From assembly GCA_964036315.1 (NCBI GenBank), contig OZ038508.1:50565524-50629523 (forward strand): a stretch of DNA of 64,000 bases. The letters run 5' to 3'. The DNA is from Acanthosepion esculentum (Eukaryota > Mollusca > Cephalopoda > Sepiida > Sepiidae). Under the pieces are notes generated by a model. It did no database searches. It was not told where the DNA came from and was given only the letters and a program-made list of their open reading frames with translations. Positions 11,468 through 20,854 of this stretch are shown here, piece after piece; position 1 is the stretch's first letter; each line of letters starts with the position of its first letter. A program made the translations under genes and the position numbers.

Positions 11468-11632
11468 TAAAATGGATAAATGTAATTTATTTCTATTAAA
11501 TCAATTTTTTTCTGTTTTTATGCATATTTAGTTATTATGAATCTGTTTACAGTTAATTATATGAAGAGTATGTTTATTCATTAGTTGGAAATACAATAAA
11601 TTAAAAATTTGTATGTGTATGAATATTTGTTT
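11468..11632. repeat. Inverted repeat arm (partner 9228-9355)
   Basis: Reverse complement of 9228-9355 with an extra internal block around 11535-11565. Not a recognisable transposon terminus by itself. Confidence 0.7.
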
Positions 11633-11641
11633 CCACCATTG

Positions 11642-11660
11642 TGTATATATATATATATAT

Positions 11661-11705
<45 letters not shown>
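11642..11705. repeat. (TA)n microsatellite
   Basis: TA run with one AAA interruption near 11660. 11706-12140 holds nothing recognised apart from GCGAAGGGATTTCGCC at 12078, a motif also seen at 44290. Confidence 0.9.
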
Positions 11706-11709
<4 letters not shown>

Positions 11710-12145
11710 TATCTACTTAGTTCATGTCATATTAACTGAAAAACACTTATAATTAAAACTTCGTGGATTTACCAAATTACAAAATTCAAAAAATTCTCAC
11801 TTGTAATATTTGAAATTTAGCGTTGCGATTTGCACGCTCCAACACTACATAGCCGTTAATAAATAGCTCATTCTTAAAAACCTCTTTCGGTCGGCAAAAC
11901 ACATTTATTTCGTCTTCCAGTTTTGATTCTAAAGGAAAAAATGCAGCCTGAAGATGAATGCGTGAAGCATTTGAAAGTACTAGCTGAATTAAAAAATACA
12001 CCATATCCATTTTATACATAAGGATCTCATCATTCAGTGGATTATTACTAGTATAATATTTATAATTATGTCTACTAGCGAAGGGATTTCGCCAATAATT
12101 GCATTAATATTGCTAATTGATTCAAGGTATGATTAACTCTTTGTA

Positions 12146-12166
12146 ATATATATATATATATATATT
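12146..12166. repeat. (TA)n microsatellite abutting PLE sequence
   Basis: Short TA array directly continuing minus-strand codons of the PLE N-terminal peptide ...LLPKYTN. Confidence 0.9.
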
Positions 12167-12324
12167 TGTGTATTTAGGCAGCAATCCTTCTTTCAAGCAC
12201 ATTTCATTAAAAACGACTGACAAGGTGCTTTTATTTAGTTTTTTATATAATTTCTCGTGTGATCTAATAAAGTTTTTCTTTTCAGAGAATAAATTATATA
12301 AAAATTGTCCGAATGTTCTTTTCC
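12167..12324 (-). pseudogene. Penelope-like element ORF N-terminal fragment
   Basis: Minus-strand peptide HEKLYKKLNKSTLSVVFNEM then CLKEGLLPKYTN. It aligns with the peptide at 28.02-28.26 kb (HEYERILSKISRQNMPKLYN, ETCLNENMLPKYT), so this is a conserved element peptide and not noise. It lies just downstream of a hammerhead-like motif and of a GIY-YIG remnant on the same strand, as expected where a PLE 3' end runs into the start of the next pLTR/ORF. It stops where (TA)n begins. Confidence 0.65.
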
Positions 12325-12358
12325 GAGCGCTTTCGGCTATACATTTAGCCATTATCAA
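12325..12358 (-). ncRNA. Hammerhead-like motif (U3/A8 variant)
   Basis: Minus strand: TTGATAA, one T, perfect 5-bp stem II GGCTA/TAGCC with a 6-nt loop, then GAAAGCGCTC, whose AGCGCT is palindromic. Canonical HHR core is CTGANGA...GAAA. Here C3 is T and G8 is A, which could still pair. Located between a PLE GIY-YIG relic and the PLE ORF N-terminus. Confidence 0.6.
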
Positions 12359-12435
12359 GGATTATATTTCAACTGTTAGAATTAGAAATAGTTTGTTATG
12401 TGTATGTTTTATAAAGTGATTCATTTTTTTTGTTT

Positions 12436-12745
12436 CAAAACACGGTCAAGATATTATGTCCATGTTCAAAGTTAATATTATTAAGTGTAGGTTTGTCTAT
12501 TTTTATAAGTAAGGCTTCCATTAATTTTAGCCTTTTTTTCCAAGTGGATGATGCTATTATATTAGTGTTGTCGACAAGTATATTCCGAATAGTGTCCGGT
12601 AGGTCTCCATGAATATTTAAAGGAGATCTAATTGAGCTATTGTCAGAAAGGTGTAGGGTTAATCTGCGTGTTAAACGATTTGTAGTGTGGCCTATATAAT
12701 TATTTACGAAAGTTGATTCTTGAGGAATACAATTCCTTAATGGAC
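12436..12745 (-). pseudogene. GIY-YIG endonuclease domain of a Penelope-like element (partial)
   Basis: Minus-strand frame with YIGHTTNRLTRRLTLHLSDN, IRSPLNIHGDLPDTIRNILV, WKKRLKLMEALLIKIDKPTL and NNINFEHGHNIL. The YIG and Arg pattern, the Glu in LMEALLIK and the N-x-I-N-F end fit the GIY-YIG module at the C-terminus of PLE-type polymerases. The polymerase itself is absent and the piece is cut by (TA)n at 12750. An HHR-like motif follows 80 nt downstream. Confidence 0.7.
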
Positions 12746-12749
12746 ATTT

Positions 12750-12770
12750 GATATATATATATATATATAT
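12750..12770. repeat. (TA)n microsatellite
   Basis: Short array between the GIY-YIG relic and a second minus-strand HHR-bearing unit. Confidence 0.9.
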
Positions 12771-12774
12771 AGTT

Positions 12775-13080
12775 AGATAGAAAGGTGGGAGAGATGTGTA
12801 TCTGTGTAAAATATCACATGTAACTAAATATCTATAAAAGGATACTATGAATAGAGAAAAAAGATAACGTTATCGTAACTGACGCGTTTCGTCCTCTCGT
12901 GGACTTTTTATCAAGGATTTTAGTTTTCAACAAGTATTTATAAAGGAAAGAAAATATATGACTCGTTTTACAAAATTCGTAAATTTTAGAAACGCTCATA
13001 AATATTCAGCAGATTAACTGAAAAATCTGCGTAAATTATGGAAGATGCTAAGTGACGTAATTTGTTGTCTAATTAAATGA
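12775..13080 (-). mobile_element. HHR-bearing repeat unit
   Basis: Minus strand reads TTACGTCACTTAGCATCTTC, a segment with AATCTGCTGAATATTTATGA, then the hammerhead-like motif at 12881-12914 and a tail into (TA)n. Parallel units: 14770-14943 (partial), 15600-15740 (minus), 15740-15851 (plus) and 27400-27674 (plus). Confidence 0.6.
12881..12914 (-). ncRNA. Hammerhead-like motif with ACGCGT palindrome
   Basis: Minus strand TTGATAA, AAA, stem II GTCC/GGAC, then GAAACGCGTC. ACGCGT is self-complementary, as in dimeric PLE/retrozyme hammerheads. Core again T3/A8. Three extra A between core and stem weaken the call. Confidence 0.5.
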
Positions 13081-13229
13081 GAGTGAATTTATATTAAAAA
13101 AATCTATGAACATAAAATGCATTAGTCATACATAGAAATAAACTCAACCTCAAATCTGATCGAAAGAACGACGCACTTATTATAAAAGTAAGTAAAGTAC
13201 GGAAAATTCTCGAATGTACAGCTATGGAA

Positions 13230-13671
13230 TCTGTTATGATTTAGGTTCTTGTACCACGGGGATGGTCCAAGGTAGAACCAATGAAGAATAACTCGAACAC
13301 ATGTATGGATTAACACAGATATATATTACAAATAGAATATATGTACAAAAGAGTAGAAGTGTTAGTAATAACAATCAGGTTAGGTTAGAGAGAACTATGT
13401 TGTCTCGAAGTATCACGATTCCAATGTCTTACAGTAATCCACTCACTCACTCACTCACTCACTCACTCACTCACTCACTCACTCACTCACTCACTCACTC
13501 ACTCACTCACTCACTCACTCACTCACTCACTCACTCACTCACTCACTCACTCACTCACTCACTCACTCACTCACTCACTCACTCACTCACTGTCTCTGCT
13601 TCCTCTTGAGGCGCAGTATTTATGGGGTACGGACTAGTCCATTACTATTATGGGTAGGTTCCCATAACAGA
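13230..13671. mobile_element. Inverted-terminus element with internal (ACTC)n
   Basis: Perfect 9-bp termini TCTGTTATG/CATAACAGA. Internal pieces (GGTCCAAGGTAGAACCAATG, AAGAATAACTCGAACACA) are diverged relatives of the elements at 145 and 500. A long ACTC microsatellite sits inside. Confidence 0.5.
13438..13590. repeat. (ACTC)n microsatellite
   Basis: About 38 tandem tetranucleotides inside the inverted-terminus element. A Leu-Thr-His-Ser open frame across it is an artefact. Confidence 0.97.
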
Positions 13672-13917
13672 ATCTTATGAAAATATAATTCTGTACCACG
13701 GTTTCTTCAAATATTCCCCTTTCCTGAAAGAAGCCAACATACATGACTTATAAACGTTAAAAAAAATGAAATGAAAATAGTTAAATTCATAACCTCTTTA
13801 TATTCGAAGTATATAAGACTTAAACTATAATACATTTATTAATTGCAATAAAAATTTTAAAAGTTCAGCAGCAACATCATTTTCTCACTTAGATTTATTA
13901 GAAAAAAAATTTGAACA

Positions 13918-14215
13918 AAATAACTACAAACAATTTTTTTATGCTATCTTCTGCTAGCCACAAGGATGGAGAAATCATTACCTTGAACCATCGTCAGTGA
14001 GACACGCTACAGCAGCCACTTCGTTTCGCGAGGCTCATCCCTTAAACGTGACGCAACCGCGCCAATCCTCTGAAGGAACGCCATCGAACGAGGGCCAATA
14101 ACCCCAGAAGTCTCCACTGCCACAGGAGTAAAAAAAAATCTATCAACAAGAGAAGAATATTTAACTATTTTTTTTTTATCTCTGCGTCCGGGGCGACGGA
14201 TCCCGGCTCAACTTT
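13918..14215 (-). pseudogene. Retroelement C-terminal repeat, copy 1
   Basis: Minus strand, diverged copy of the segment described at 14944-15385: TPVAVETSGVIGP, FLQRIGAVA and LTMVQGN remnants. Lacks the upstream RPDG part. Stops and shifts throughout. Confidence 0.65.
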
Positions 14216-14371
14216 CATTTATTAAACTTCCGAATTCGATGTATTGTGTTATCGGCAAATTTTGGCAAATATATCAGATCATATATACAATTAACGTATT
14301 TATTGAACAAAGTAACTAATAATAACAAAACAAAAGTCATTGAAACAAAGCAAATTCAGTCGACCAATGAT

Positions 14372-14765
14372 GACAATTCCGGAACAACGTAACTATAAAC
14401 AATTGTTTCTATCTTCTGTCAGCCGCTATCATGGAGAAAGCATTACCTCGAACCGTCGCCAGTGAGACACGCTGCAAGAGCCACTCCAGAATCGCGAGGC
14501 TCGTTCCTTAATCGAGACGCAATCGCGCCAATCCTCCGAAGGAACGCCATCGAACGAGAGCCAATAACCCCTGAAGTCTCCACTGCCACAGGAGTAAAAA
14601 AAATCTATCAGCAAGAGAAGAATATTTAGCTATGTTTTTTTATCTCTGCGTCTCGGGCGACGAACCCCGACTTAAACGCGGACCTGATCAAATTACCGGC
14701 CGAAAATGTATCCGCACAGGTTGCATCCCAAATCAACGACTTACCCATTTTAAAAGGGAAGATGG
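14372..14765 (-). pseudogene. Retroelement C-terminal repeat, copy 2
   Basis: Minus strand: FPFKMGKSLIWDATCADTFS, then ...FTPVAVETSGVIG, SMAFLRRIGAIASRL and LTGDGSR. Same module as copies 1 and 3, with TTTTTTTATCTCTGCGTC landmarks at the same relative place. Broken by indels. Confidence 0.7.
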
Positions 14766-14769
14766 TAAT

Positions 14770-14943
14770 TAAACATTAAATTACGTCACTTAATATCTGT
14801 CATACTTTACGACAATTACATCACCTAGCATCCTCTATAATCTGAGCTAATGACGTCAGTTATCATAATTCATAACTCAGCTAGACTCATCAGTTGACCT
14901 GATGAAGATTTATGAGCGTCACTTAAATTCAAAACATTTGAAA
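14770..14943 (+). mobile_element. Partial HHR-unit relative without GAAA core
   Basis: TACGTCACTTAATATCTGTC and ACCTGATGAAGATTTATGAG recall the unit at 12775-13080. No GAAA follows the CTGATGA, so no ribozyme is called. It separates retroelement copies 2 and 3. Confidence 0.4.
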
Positions 14944-15385
14944 ACAAAGTAACTATAAACATTTTGTTCTTTGTTATCCTCTGCCAGCCGCAATGATGGA
15001 GAAAGCATTACCTGGAACCATCGCCAGTGAGACACGCTGCAAGAGCCACTCCATTTCGCGAGGCTCATCCCTTAATCGATACGCAATCGCGCCAATCCTC
15101 TGAAGGAACGCCATCGAACGAGGGCCAATAACCCCAGAAGTCTCCACTGCCGAAGGAGTAAAAAAATCTACCAACAAGAGAAGAATATTTAACTAATTTT
15201 ATCTCTGCGTCGCGGGCGACGGACCCCGGCTCAAACGCGGACCTGATAAAATTACAGGCCGGAAATGTATCTGCACAAGTCGCATCCCAAATCAGCGACT
15301 TCCCCATTTTAAAAGGGAGACTGGTAATGCCATCCGGCCGCTTTCCCTCACCACGGTCGAGGCTTACGGGTTTTGATCTGGGAAT
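14944..15385 (-). pseudogene. Retroelement C-terminal repeat with RPDG...D endonuclease-like motif, copy 3
   Basis: Longest copy. Minus-strand peptides: GKRPDGITSLPFKMGKSLIW, DATCADTFPACNFIRSAFEP, a shifted FFTPSAVETSGVIGPRSMAF and LQRIGAIAYRLRDEP, then VSLAMVPGNAFSI. RPDG followed about 14 residues later by WDATC.DT resembles the PD-(D/E)xK motif of restriction-like endonucleases attached to non-LTR polymerases, and the order is what I know from the C-termini of invertebrate retroelement polymerases of unsettled clade. A frameshift falls at about 15160. Three head-to-tail copies lie within 1.5 kb. Confidence 0.65.
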
Positions 15386-15502
15386 TTGAAAAACTAACAA
15401 AGTTTTTACTTTTGCTTATAAATCCCTACATTTGCCTGGACAATGTTTCAGTGAACGAAATGCGTCGGCTAAGACAAGTTTTACTTTTGTTTTTATTCCT
15501 AT

Positions 15503-15503
15503 A

Positions 15504-15568
<65 letters not shown>

Positions 15569-15570
15569 AT
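15503..15570. repeat. (TA)n then (TG)n microsatellite
   Basis: TA run 15503-15554 passing into GTGTGTGT. It lies ~90 nt downstream (minus) of the HHR-like motif at 15647-15678. Confidence 0.95.
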
Positions 15571-15646
15571 AAATTATTTTCAGGTAGGGCATATCTGTAA
15601 AGGAACAAATAGAATAACAAGACAAGAGGTAAAACTATTCTTAACC

Positions 15647-15678
15647 GACGCGTTTCGTCCTCTGAGGGATATTACCAA
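15647..15678 (-). ncRNA. Hammerhead-like motif, degenerate, ACGCGT palindrome
   Basis: Minus strand TTGGTAA, a TCC/GGA mini-stem, then GAAACGCGTCGG. The 3' core and palindrome are intact; the 5' core has an extra A6 to G change. Confidence 0.45.
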
Positions 15679-15767
15679 GGCAAATGTAGGATTTATTTTG
15701 TTGCAAATTTTAAAGCTTTGATAAACCAATGACATCGTTTCTCTTGTATATAAATCCTACATTTGCT

Positions 15768-15800
15768 TTGATAAAGTTACTGAAATGATGAAACTCGCCG
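15768..15800 (+). ncRNA. Hammerhead-like motif, degenerate
   Basis: TTGATAA at 15768, GAAACTCGCCGG from 15790. It faces away from the minus motif at 15647, making an inverted pair, each half running toward its own TA array (15503 and 15836). Stem II is poor. Confidence 0.35.
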
Positions 15801-15835
15801 GCTAAGAATACTGTTTCCTCTCGTCTTTTTATTCA

Positions 15836-15851
15836 TATATATATATATTAC
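15836..15851. repeat. Short (TA)n microsatellite
   Basis: Follows the + strand HHR-like unit. Confidence 0.85.
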
Positions 15852-16030
15852 ATGAATCATTCATACAAAAAGCAGATAGTGAAGTTAATGATATGGCAAG
15901 AATCACTCTCGCAAACATTTTTTATAAAATACATTAACCTCGAACCCGTTGATGAATGTTATGATCCCTGTTTATAAATTCCTGTTTTATAAGGTCTTTT
16001 TTTAAGTACGATCTTTCGATTGTTCCTACA
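15852..16030 (-). mobile_element. Repeat module shared with 44.23-44.42 kb
   Basis: TGAATCATTCATACAAAAAG, GAAGTTAATGATATGGC, AACATTTTTTATAAAATACA, GATGAATGTTATGATCCCTG and GGTCTTTTTTTAAGTACGAT all recur in diverged form at 44231-44420, also bounded by (TA)n. Possibly a PLE 3' coding tail on the minus strand (K-x-DLIKQEF-like codons), but I cannot assign it. Confidence 0.5.
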
Positions 16031-16034
16031 TACT

Positions 16035-16038
<4 letters not shown>

Positions 16039-16080
<42 letters not shown>
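16039..16080. repeat. (TA)n microsatellite
   Basis: Array 30-40 nt downstream (minus) of the best-formed hammerhead motif of this interval. Confidence 0.95.
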
Positions 16081-16082
<2 letters not shown>

Positions 16083-16116
16083 CTTCGTTTTTATTATTAT
16101 TTCATTTAGATTCCTC

Positions 16117-16147
16117 GACTAGTTTCGGCCAACATGGCCATCATCAG
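16117..16147 (-). ncRNA. Hammerhead ribozyme motif, canonical core
   Basis: Minus strand: CTGATGA, T, stem II GGCC/GGCC with a 5-nt loop, then GAAACTAGTC. All invariant core positions are present and the ACTAGT palindrome ends at GTC, a legal NUH cleavage triplet. This is the layout of dimeric PLE-type hammerheads. A (TA)n array begins about 35 nt downstream. Confidence 0.75.
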
Positions 16148-16210
16148 GAGAAAAATAATTTTCTACTTGCTGGTAGCAGTGAGCTTTGTACTTATACCAA
16201 TATTGTACAC

Positions 16211-16343
<133 letters not shown>

Positions 16344-16844
16344 TTTATGATGCTATATAGAGGGAGATGATAAGAATAGAATAGAATATAATGTCGATTA
16401 AATTATATGCAATAAAATGTAGTTTTATAATACATCGCCGCCGGGCTTCTACTTCAGGAAATAGATTGGGAATCTTAAGAAAAGTCAAATCACTCTTTCG
16501 TGATATGAAATTTCTTCTTTAATTACCGGTACAACGTAATAATTCACGGGTGACATTGAATTTCATTATCCTCTTTCCAAAATTCCGGCTCCAAATAAGA
16601 TGTAACTAATATTAATAAAATTCCATTTTCTGGTATACTGGAATCAAAATTTAGGACAATTTACACCTGGAGTAAATCTTATCGAAAGAGAATATTTTAC
16701 TGTCGATTTGGATTTACGAAATTACGTTATTAGTTTGCGCAAGAACTCGGTCAGTTTATTCACTATGAAAGATTTATGCTCTTTAATAGGGGTGGGGATG
16801 TAATGGAAGCCGAGACAACGAATACCAAGCGTTGGGGCAGAAAA

Positions 16845-17030
16845 TTAAGTCACCCCAAGCAAAGTGATAATGACCCTAAGAGACAAGGAGCTACTGGACG
16901 TGAAAAGAGAATGTGAAGACTTTAGAGATAACCGGTAACGAAATCCTAAACAGGAAACAGAGGATAAACCTTTAATTCTGTTCAAAAGACCGGGGAGAAG
17001 TGTGAACCGGACAATAGAGAAAGATATCCA
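16845..17030 (-). mobile_element. LINE-related 3' end
   Basis: Minus strand ends CTTTGCTTGGGGTGACTTAA, the same terminal motif as at 9395 and 53385. TGTGAACCGGACAATAGAG near 17000 matches the segment at 9677. Confidence 0.5.
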
Positions 17031-17109
17031 CTCCTATTGAAGAATTATTGATATTAAATCATAAAATACTTGTTCAGCCATTAAAGTATTTTCCTCTATC
17101 TGTGTAGCT

Positions 17110-17960
17110 ATGTAACTTCAGTATTCCATCAGGTTTCGTCTTCTATGTGCCGTGTCCCTTCAGGACGTTGGTGATCGTGGCTCTCCACAATTTCCTTTCG
17201 TTTGTAGCGCTTTCCTCTTTGCGCCATTTCTCCCAAACCTTGCTCCGCTATCCATTCGCTGGAGCAAGGTTGCCTTCCTCTGTACCTCTTGCTTTCAATC
17301 TGTCCTGTGAGTATCGAATTTTCCAATCCCTCTTTCCTCATTATGTGCCTTAGAAATTTCAACTGACTCTTCCTGATGTTAAGCATAAGAGACCTTTTTG
17401 GTGCCATTGTCTCTAGAACTTCATCATTGCTCACATGTCCCGTCCATGGTATTCTCAGCATCCTTCTCTAAAAACCACAATTCTGTTGCCTCTCAAGTCT
17501 CTTCTTTATCCTTTAGGAGATTACCCAACATCTATTGTCATATAGGAGGACTGACACTTTATTAATGCTTAGTACTCTTTTCTTTGGTTTTAACGATATT
17601 TTTATGTTTCTTCATACTTTGCTCAGGGTTTGAAAGGCATCTTTCGCTATCCCAATGCGCCTTCCAATTTTCATGTCGCACTTTCGCTGTTCTGTTAATA
17701 CGCTTCCCAGATATCGAAATTGTGTCACCTGTTTGTTAATGTCATCTCCAATCTGTAAATTGCTTGTTGGCCTGCCCTTTTGCTAATCACCAGTCTTCTA
17801 GCAATTGAGGTTTCGTCGTTTCATCATATTTAGTTGAGGCAAAAGTTGACCTCCAAGCTCCTGATGTTGGATGTTAATATTATATTCGCAGCACGCTTTC
17901 AACCATATCCCCCTGGGGTCAGTATAAACTGACACTTATGTTTTTCTATATATTGTAATA
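17110..17960 (-). pseudogene. Non-LTR RT C-terminal region (RMLRIPWT family)
   Basis: Minus-strand peptides: LLYDNRCWVIS, RIKKRLERQQNCGF, RMLRIPWTGHVSNDEVLETM, LMLNIRKSQLKFLRHIMRKE, GLENSILTGQIESKRYRGRQ. This is the well-known C-terminal stretch (RRMLRI.WT..V.NE.VL, L..I..RQL.F.GH.MR) of a common animal endonuclease/RT LINE. The 110-codon open part is 17129-17461; further upstream it is broken. A second copy lies at 55.8 kb. Polymerase core absent. Confidence 0.8.
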
Positions 17961-18269
17961 ATTTTGCTTAATGTTAGTATTTTCGTGATTCCAGATAAAA
18001 ATGTTCAACATCTTTCAGTGAGATCTTTCCATGACGATATTCAGGATAATAAAAAAAGAAGTGCTTCAGTTTAAACTGATGCCAGTTAGATATGATCACG
18101 ACAATAGTAATATTAGCAGTTTCCATAATAAAGAAACATTTGTTATTTATCGACCGAGTCGCCACTACTACATTCGATAAAAATTTATAAAATCCTTCTA
18201 TTAAAAAAAAGAACTTTCGGCAAAATGTAATCGTCAATTTTGTAATAATTATTGCACTTTCTAGTAGGG

Positions 18270-18440
18270 TGATTTTCCAAGCGTAGGTGCGGCGGCAGAC
18301 CAAAAGTATAGGGCAGCCAATGAGAATCGAACTCACTACTCAGCCGTAATTGGTGTAAGATGAAAGGCATGCTAACTATTACGCCAGCTGTCCAGCTCCA
18401 AGCAATGGCGATTTTCTAAGCGCAGCTTAGATTTGACACA
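18270..18440 (-). mobile_element. tRNA-derived SINE
   Basis: Minus strand has CTGGCGTAATAGTTAGCAT (A-box region) and GAGTTCGATTCTCATTGG (B box GTTCGATTC), then a body with CGATCTTGTGTCAAATCTAA. The same head and body occur at 24541-24660. RNA polymerase III promoter boxes with non-tRNA downstream sequence make this a SINE rather than a tRNA gene. Confidence 0.75.
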
Positions 18441-18629
18441 AGATCGAAGTAATTGATCGCAGGAGACAGATTTTGCGCACCATTGCCTTTTCTAGTATGG
18501 ATGTGAGCGTTTTTTCATACCTAATTTTTTGTTTGAAGTAGTGTAAATTTGGATGATTCCATCATTTTTTCTTCTACTTGCACGTAATATCTATTTTATT
18601 ATTTGCTCTTGTTGAAATTTCTCAAATGA

Positions 18630-18950
18630 TGCGGACTTACGGCCATATCACGCAGAAATAAAAGGGTTTCCATACGATCACCGAAGTTAAGCTAGATAGA
18701 TGACCAATTGAGGATCCCAGGTGCGTGAGTTTCAATTTCCCTTGCGTTCGTTGTATTAAATTTACGCTATTCAAATAGCCGTGAGAAAGGTGTGAATTCA
18801 CCTCTTCTCCGCCAGCTATGGGTTAATAAAACCTCTATCACTAAATCATTATCATTGCCAACGGAAAAAAATTCTTACGATCTAGAAATATTTTCTGCCT
18901 TTAATTAACCTGCAACGGGTTGATAAACCGTAAATAAAAAATTATCACTT
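18630..18950 (+). mobile_element. 5S-derived SINE, copy 2 (internally deleted)
   Basis: ACTTACGGCCATATCACGC, ACGATCACCGAAGTTAAGC, then a shortened control region (GATAGATGACCAATTGAGGA), a GAGTTTCAATTTCCCTTGCG B-box-like piece and the family body (CAGCTATGGGTTAATAAAAC) and tail (AATTAACCTGCAACGGGTTG). Confidence 0.75.
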
Positions 18951-19013
18951 CTTTAGAAATATCTTATTGTATATATTACTCTTTTGTTACATAAAAGTTC
19001 AAAATTCGGCCAT

Positions 19014-19400
19014 CGGGTTTACGGCCATATGACGTTGAAACACCGGTTCTCGTACGATTACCGAAGTTAAAGAATGTCGAGCCTGTTCAGTACTTAGATT
19101 GTTGACGGTTTAGGAATAAAACTGTAAGCTTGGGTGTGCGGATGGTGTAATGACACGGAATTGTCAATCGGAGAACCGAGTTTCAATTTTAGTTCTTATC
19201 GTTATATTAACTTAAGCGCAAATACCCTTGCAAATATATATGAATCCACCACTTCACCCTCAGCTATGGGTTAATTAGTAAGACCTGTATCAGCAAACCA
19301 TTATTATCTGCCCCTATCAATCTTACAATCGAAAATATATTCCGGCTTCAAATAACCGGCAAAGCGTTGATAAGCCGTAGAAAACGGATCAATCACATCA
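19014..19400 (+). mobile_element. 5S-derived composite SINE, copy 3
   Basis: GGTTTACGGCCATATGACG, ACCGGTTCTCGTACGATTAC, GAGCCTGTTCAGTACTTAG, then tRNA-like GGATGGTGTAATGACACGG and CGAGTTTCAATTTTAG, body CAGCTATGGGTTAATTAGTA and tail TCAAATAACCGGCAAAGCGT. Same orientation as copy 2, about 65 bp away. Confidence 0.8.
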
Positions 19401-19539
19401 AAATCAAGTGATGTGGTTTCTGTTATTTGGAATAGATTTTTTTTGTTTGTGATTATGTAGCGCCAGTTTATAAGGTTTGAATAAGAATGATCCTCGCTAA
19501 AACCTACAGGCTTCATTCACTCGAAATCATTTTTAGCCA

Positions 19540-19705
19540 TTGGTCTGTTAAAACGATTGTGTATACAGTTGACACTTGAGATATTTCTGAACGGGTTGGG
19601 TGTCATGTATGAAGTCCATTTGGAAATCTCTGTATGGCGAAGCTATTTAAGAACGTGACCCGAGGTTTTAAGTTAATGCTTTGGTTTTATAGCAGTTTTA
19701 GTTGA
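19540..19705 (+). repeat. Dispersed repeat with TATTTAAG core, copy 1
   Basis: Shares with 26190-26365 the landmarks TTAAAACGATTGTGTA, CGGGTTGGGTGTC, GCTATTTAAGAACGTGAC and GTTAATGCTTTGGTTTTATA. The TATTTAAG in a fixed place could be an RNA polymerase II core promoter, so an LTR is one option; ends were not found. Confidence 0.45.
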
Positions 19706-19754
19706 TGGGCGAACTTACATCTAGCACAGCTAAATCTATGTACACTTTTCTTAT

Positions 19755-20045
19755 CACTTATACTAAATTTGTTTTAATTGATCTCGCTATTTGCCTCCCT
19801 GCCTCCTATCAGTATGGCTGATGGCCAACTCCACGAGAGCGCCTCTCTGCGTCTTCTTGGTCTCACGTTTTCCACCTACCTGAGGTGGAACAACTACATT
19901 GACACGACAGCTTCATCAACCGCAAGGAAAGTTTCTTCTCTGTGCCGCGCCAGAAGGTTTTTCTCACCTGAGTCCATCATTCAAATCTACAAATCTACGA
20001 TTCGTCTTTGCATTGAATCAGTCAGTCAGTTAGGTATTTTCTTGA
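19755..20045 (+). pseudogene. LINE family A RT C-terminal fragment
   Basis: Open for 118 codons: SMADGQLHESASLRLLGLTF, STYLRWNNYIDTTASSTARK, VSSLCRARRFFSPESIIQIY, KSTIRLCIES. It is one of the best conserved family A segments in the window. The match to the family ends near 20030, after which a different repeat starts. Confidence 0.8.
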
Positions 20046-20069
20046 CCCCCCCCCCAACACTGGGTCAGG

Positions 20070-20300
20070 TTGTGACACAAGTTCGGTTTTTAACGTGGGA
20101 ACCCGAGTGTTTTCACTCGGGCAGCTGGTCTTAGCTGGTCTTAGCTGGTCATCGCTTGTCCAAGCTGGTCAGAGCTGGTCTAAGCTAGTCATAGCTGGTC
20201 ATAGCTTGTCCAGGCCAGAGCCGGTCCAAGCTAGTCGTAGCCGTGATACTACCAGCACAGGGACGAATCCCTACAGCAGGTAAGTATGAATCAGTCAGTC
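20070..20300 (+). repeat. TGTGACACAAG element piece with AGCTGGTC minisatellite
   Basis: GTTGTGACACAAGTTCGG and GTGGGAACCCGAGTG match 37330 and 37548. At 20121-20240 there are about eleven 10-bp units of the AGCTGGTCWT type. Followed by GGGACGAATCCCTACAGCAG. Confidence 0.7.
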
Positions 20301-20854
20301 AGTTACGTGTCATGCGTGATACACACTTAGGCGATCATGTATCTTTCGATACTTTTTTCTTCAACATCATTTTATCCCAGCTATGAATACTTAACTCATC
20401 GGTATAGCCCACCACCTTCACCATCAGTTCATTGGTCTTGGGAGGGAAAACACGAATGCTATTGTCTATTAGTATATTCGTATGGGATATACTGTGGAAT
20501 GCGTAAATGATCGGTGCATATCTCTTCCCCTGGGTTAATTAAAAAGTTAAAGTAACAGAATTAATAAAGAATTTTTTATGTAATCGAAGGTAAAAAAAAA
20601 AAGAATATTTTATTTACCACTTAATTTTTATTACAGTAAATTATTATAATTCCTTTCTGTAGTGACACTGGCAAATTAATATGCCTAATTTGCATAAGTG
20701 CAAGAGAAAGCCGAACGTGGGGGAAGGACGAGTTTAGCGACGGACTCGTGCTAAACCTCGACTTCACATCACTTTCTTTAAATTTCATCATAGAAACGAA
20801 CGCAATAGGGTTTGTTACACTCTCTGCTGTGTTTCGTTTGGTTTGTTTTACGGC

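Noticed and set aside
13301..13609. 102-codon frame with Leu-Thr-His-Ser repeats
   Set aside because: Pure translation of an (ACTC)n microsatellite inside a transposon-like repeat.
14905..14935. CTGATGAAGATTTATGAGCG as a hammerhead
   Set aside because: No GAAA follows at the required place.
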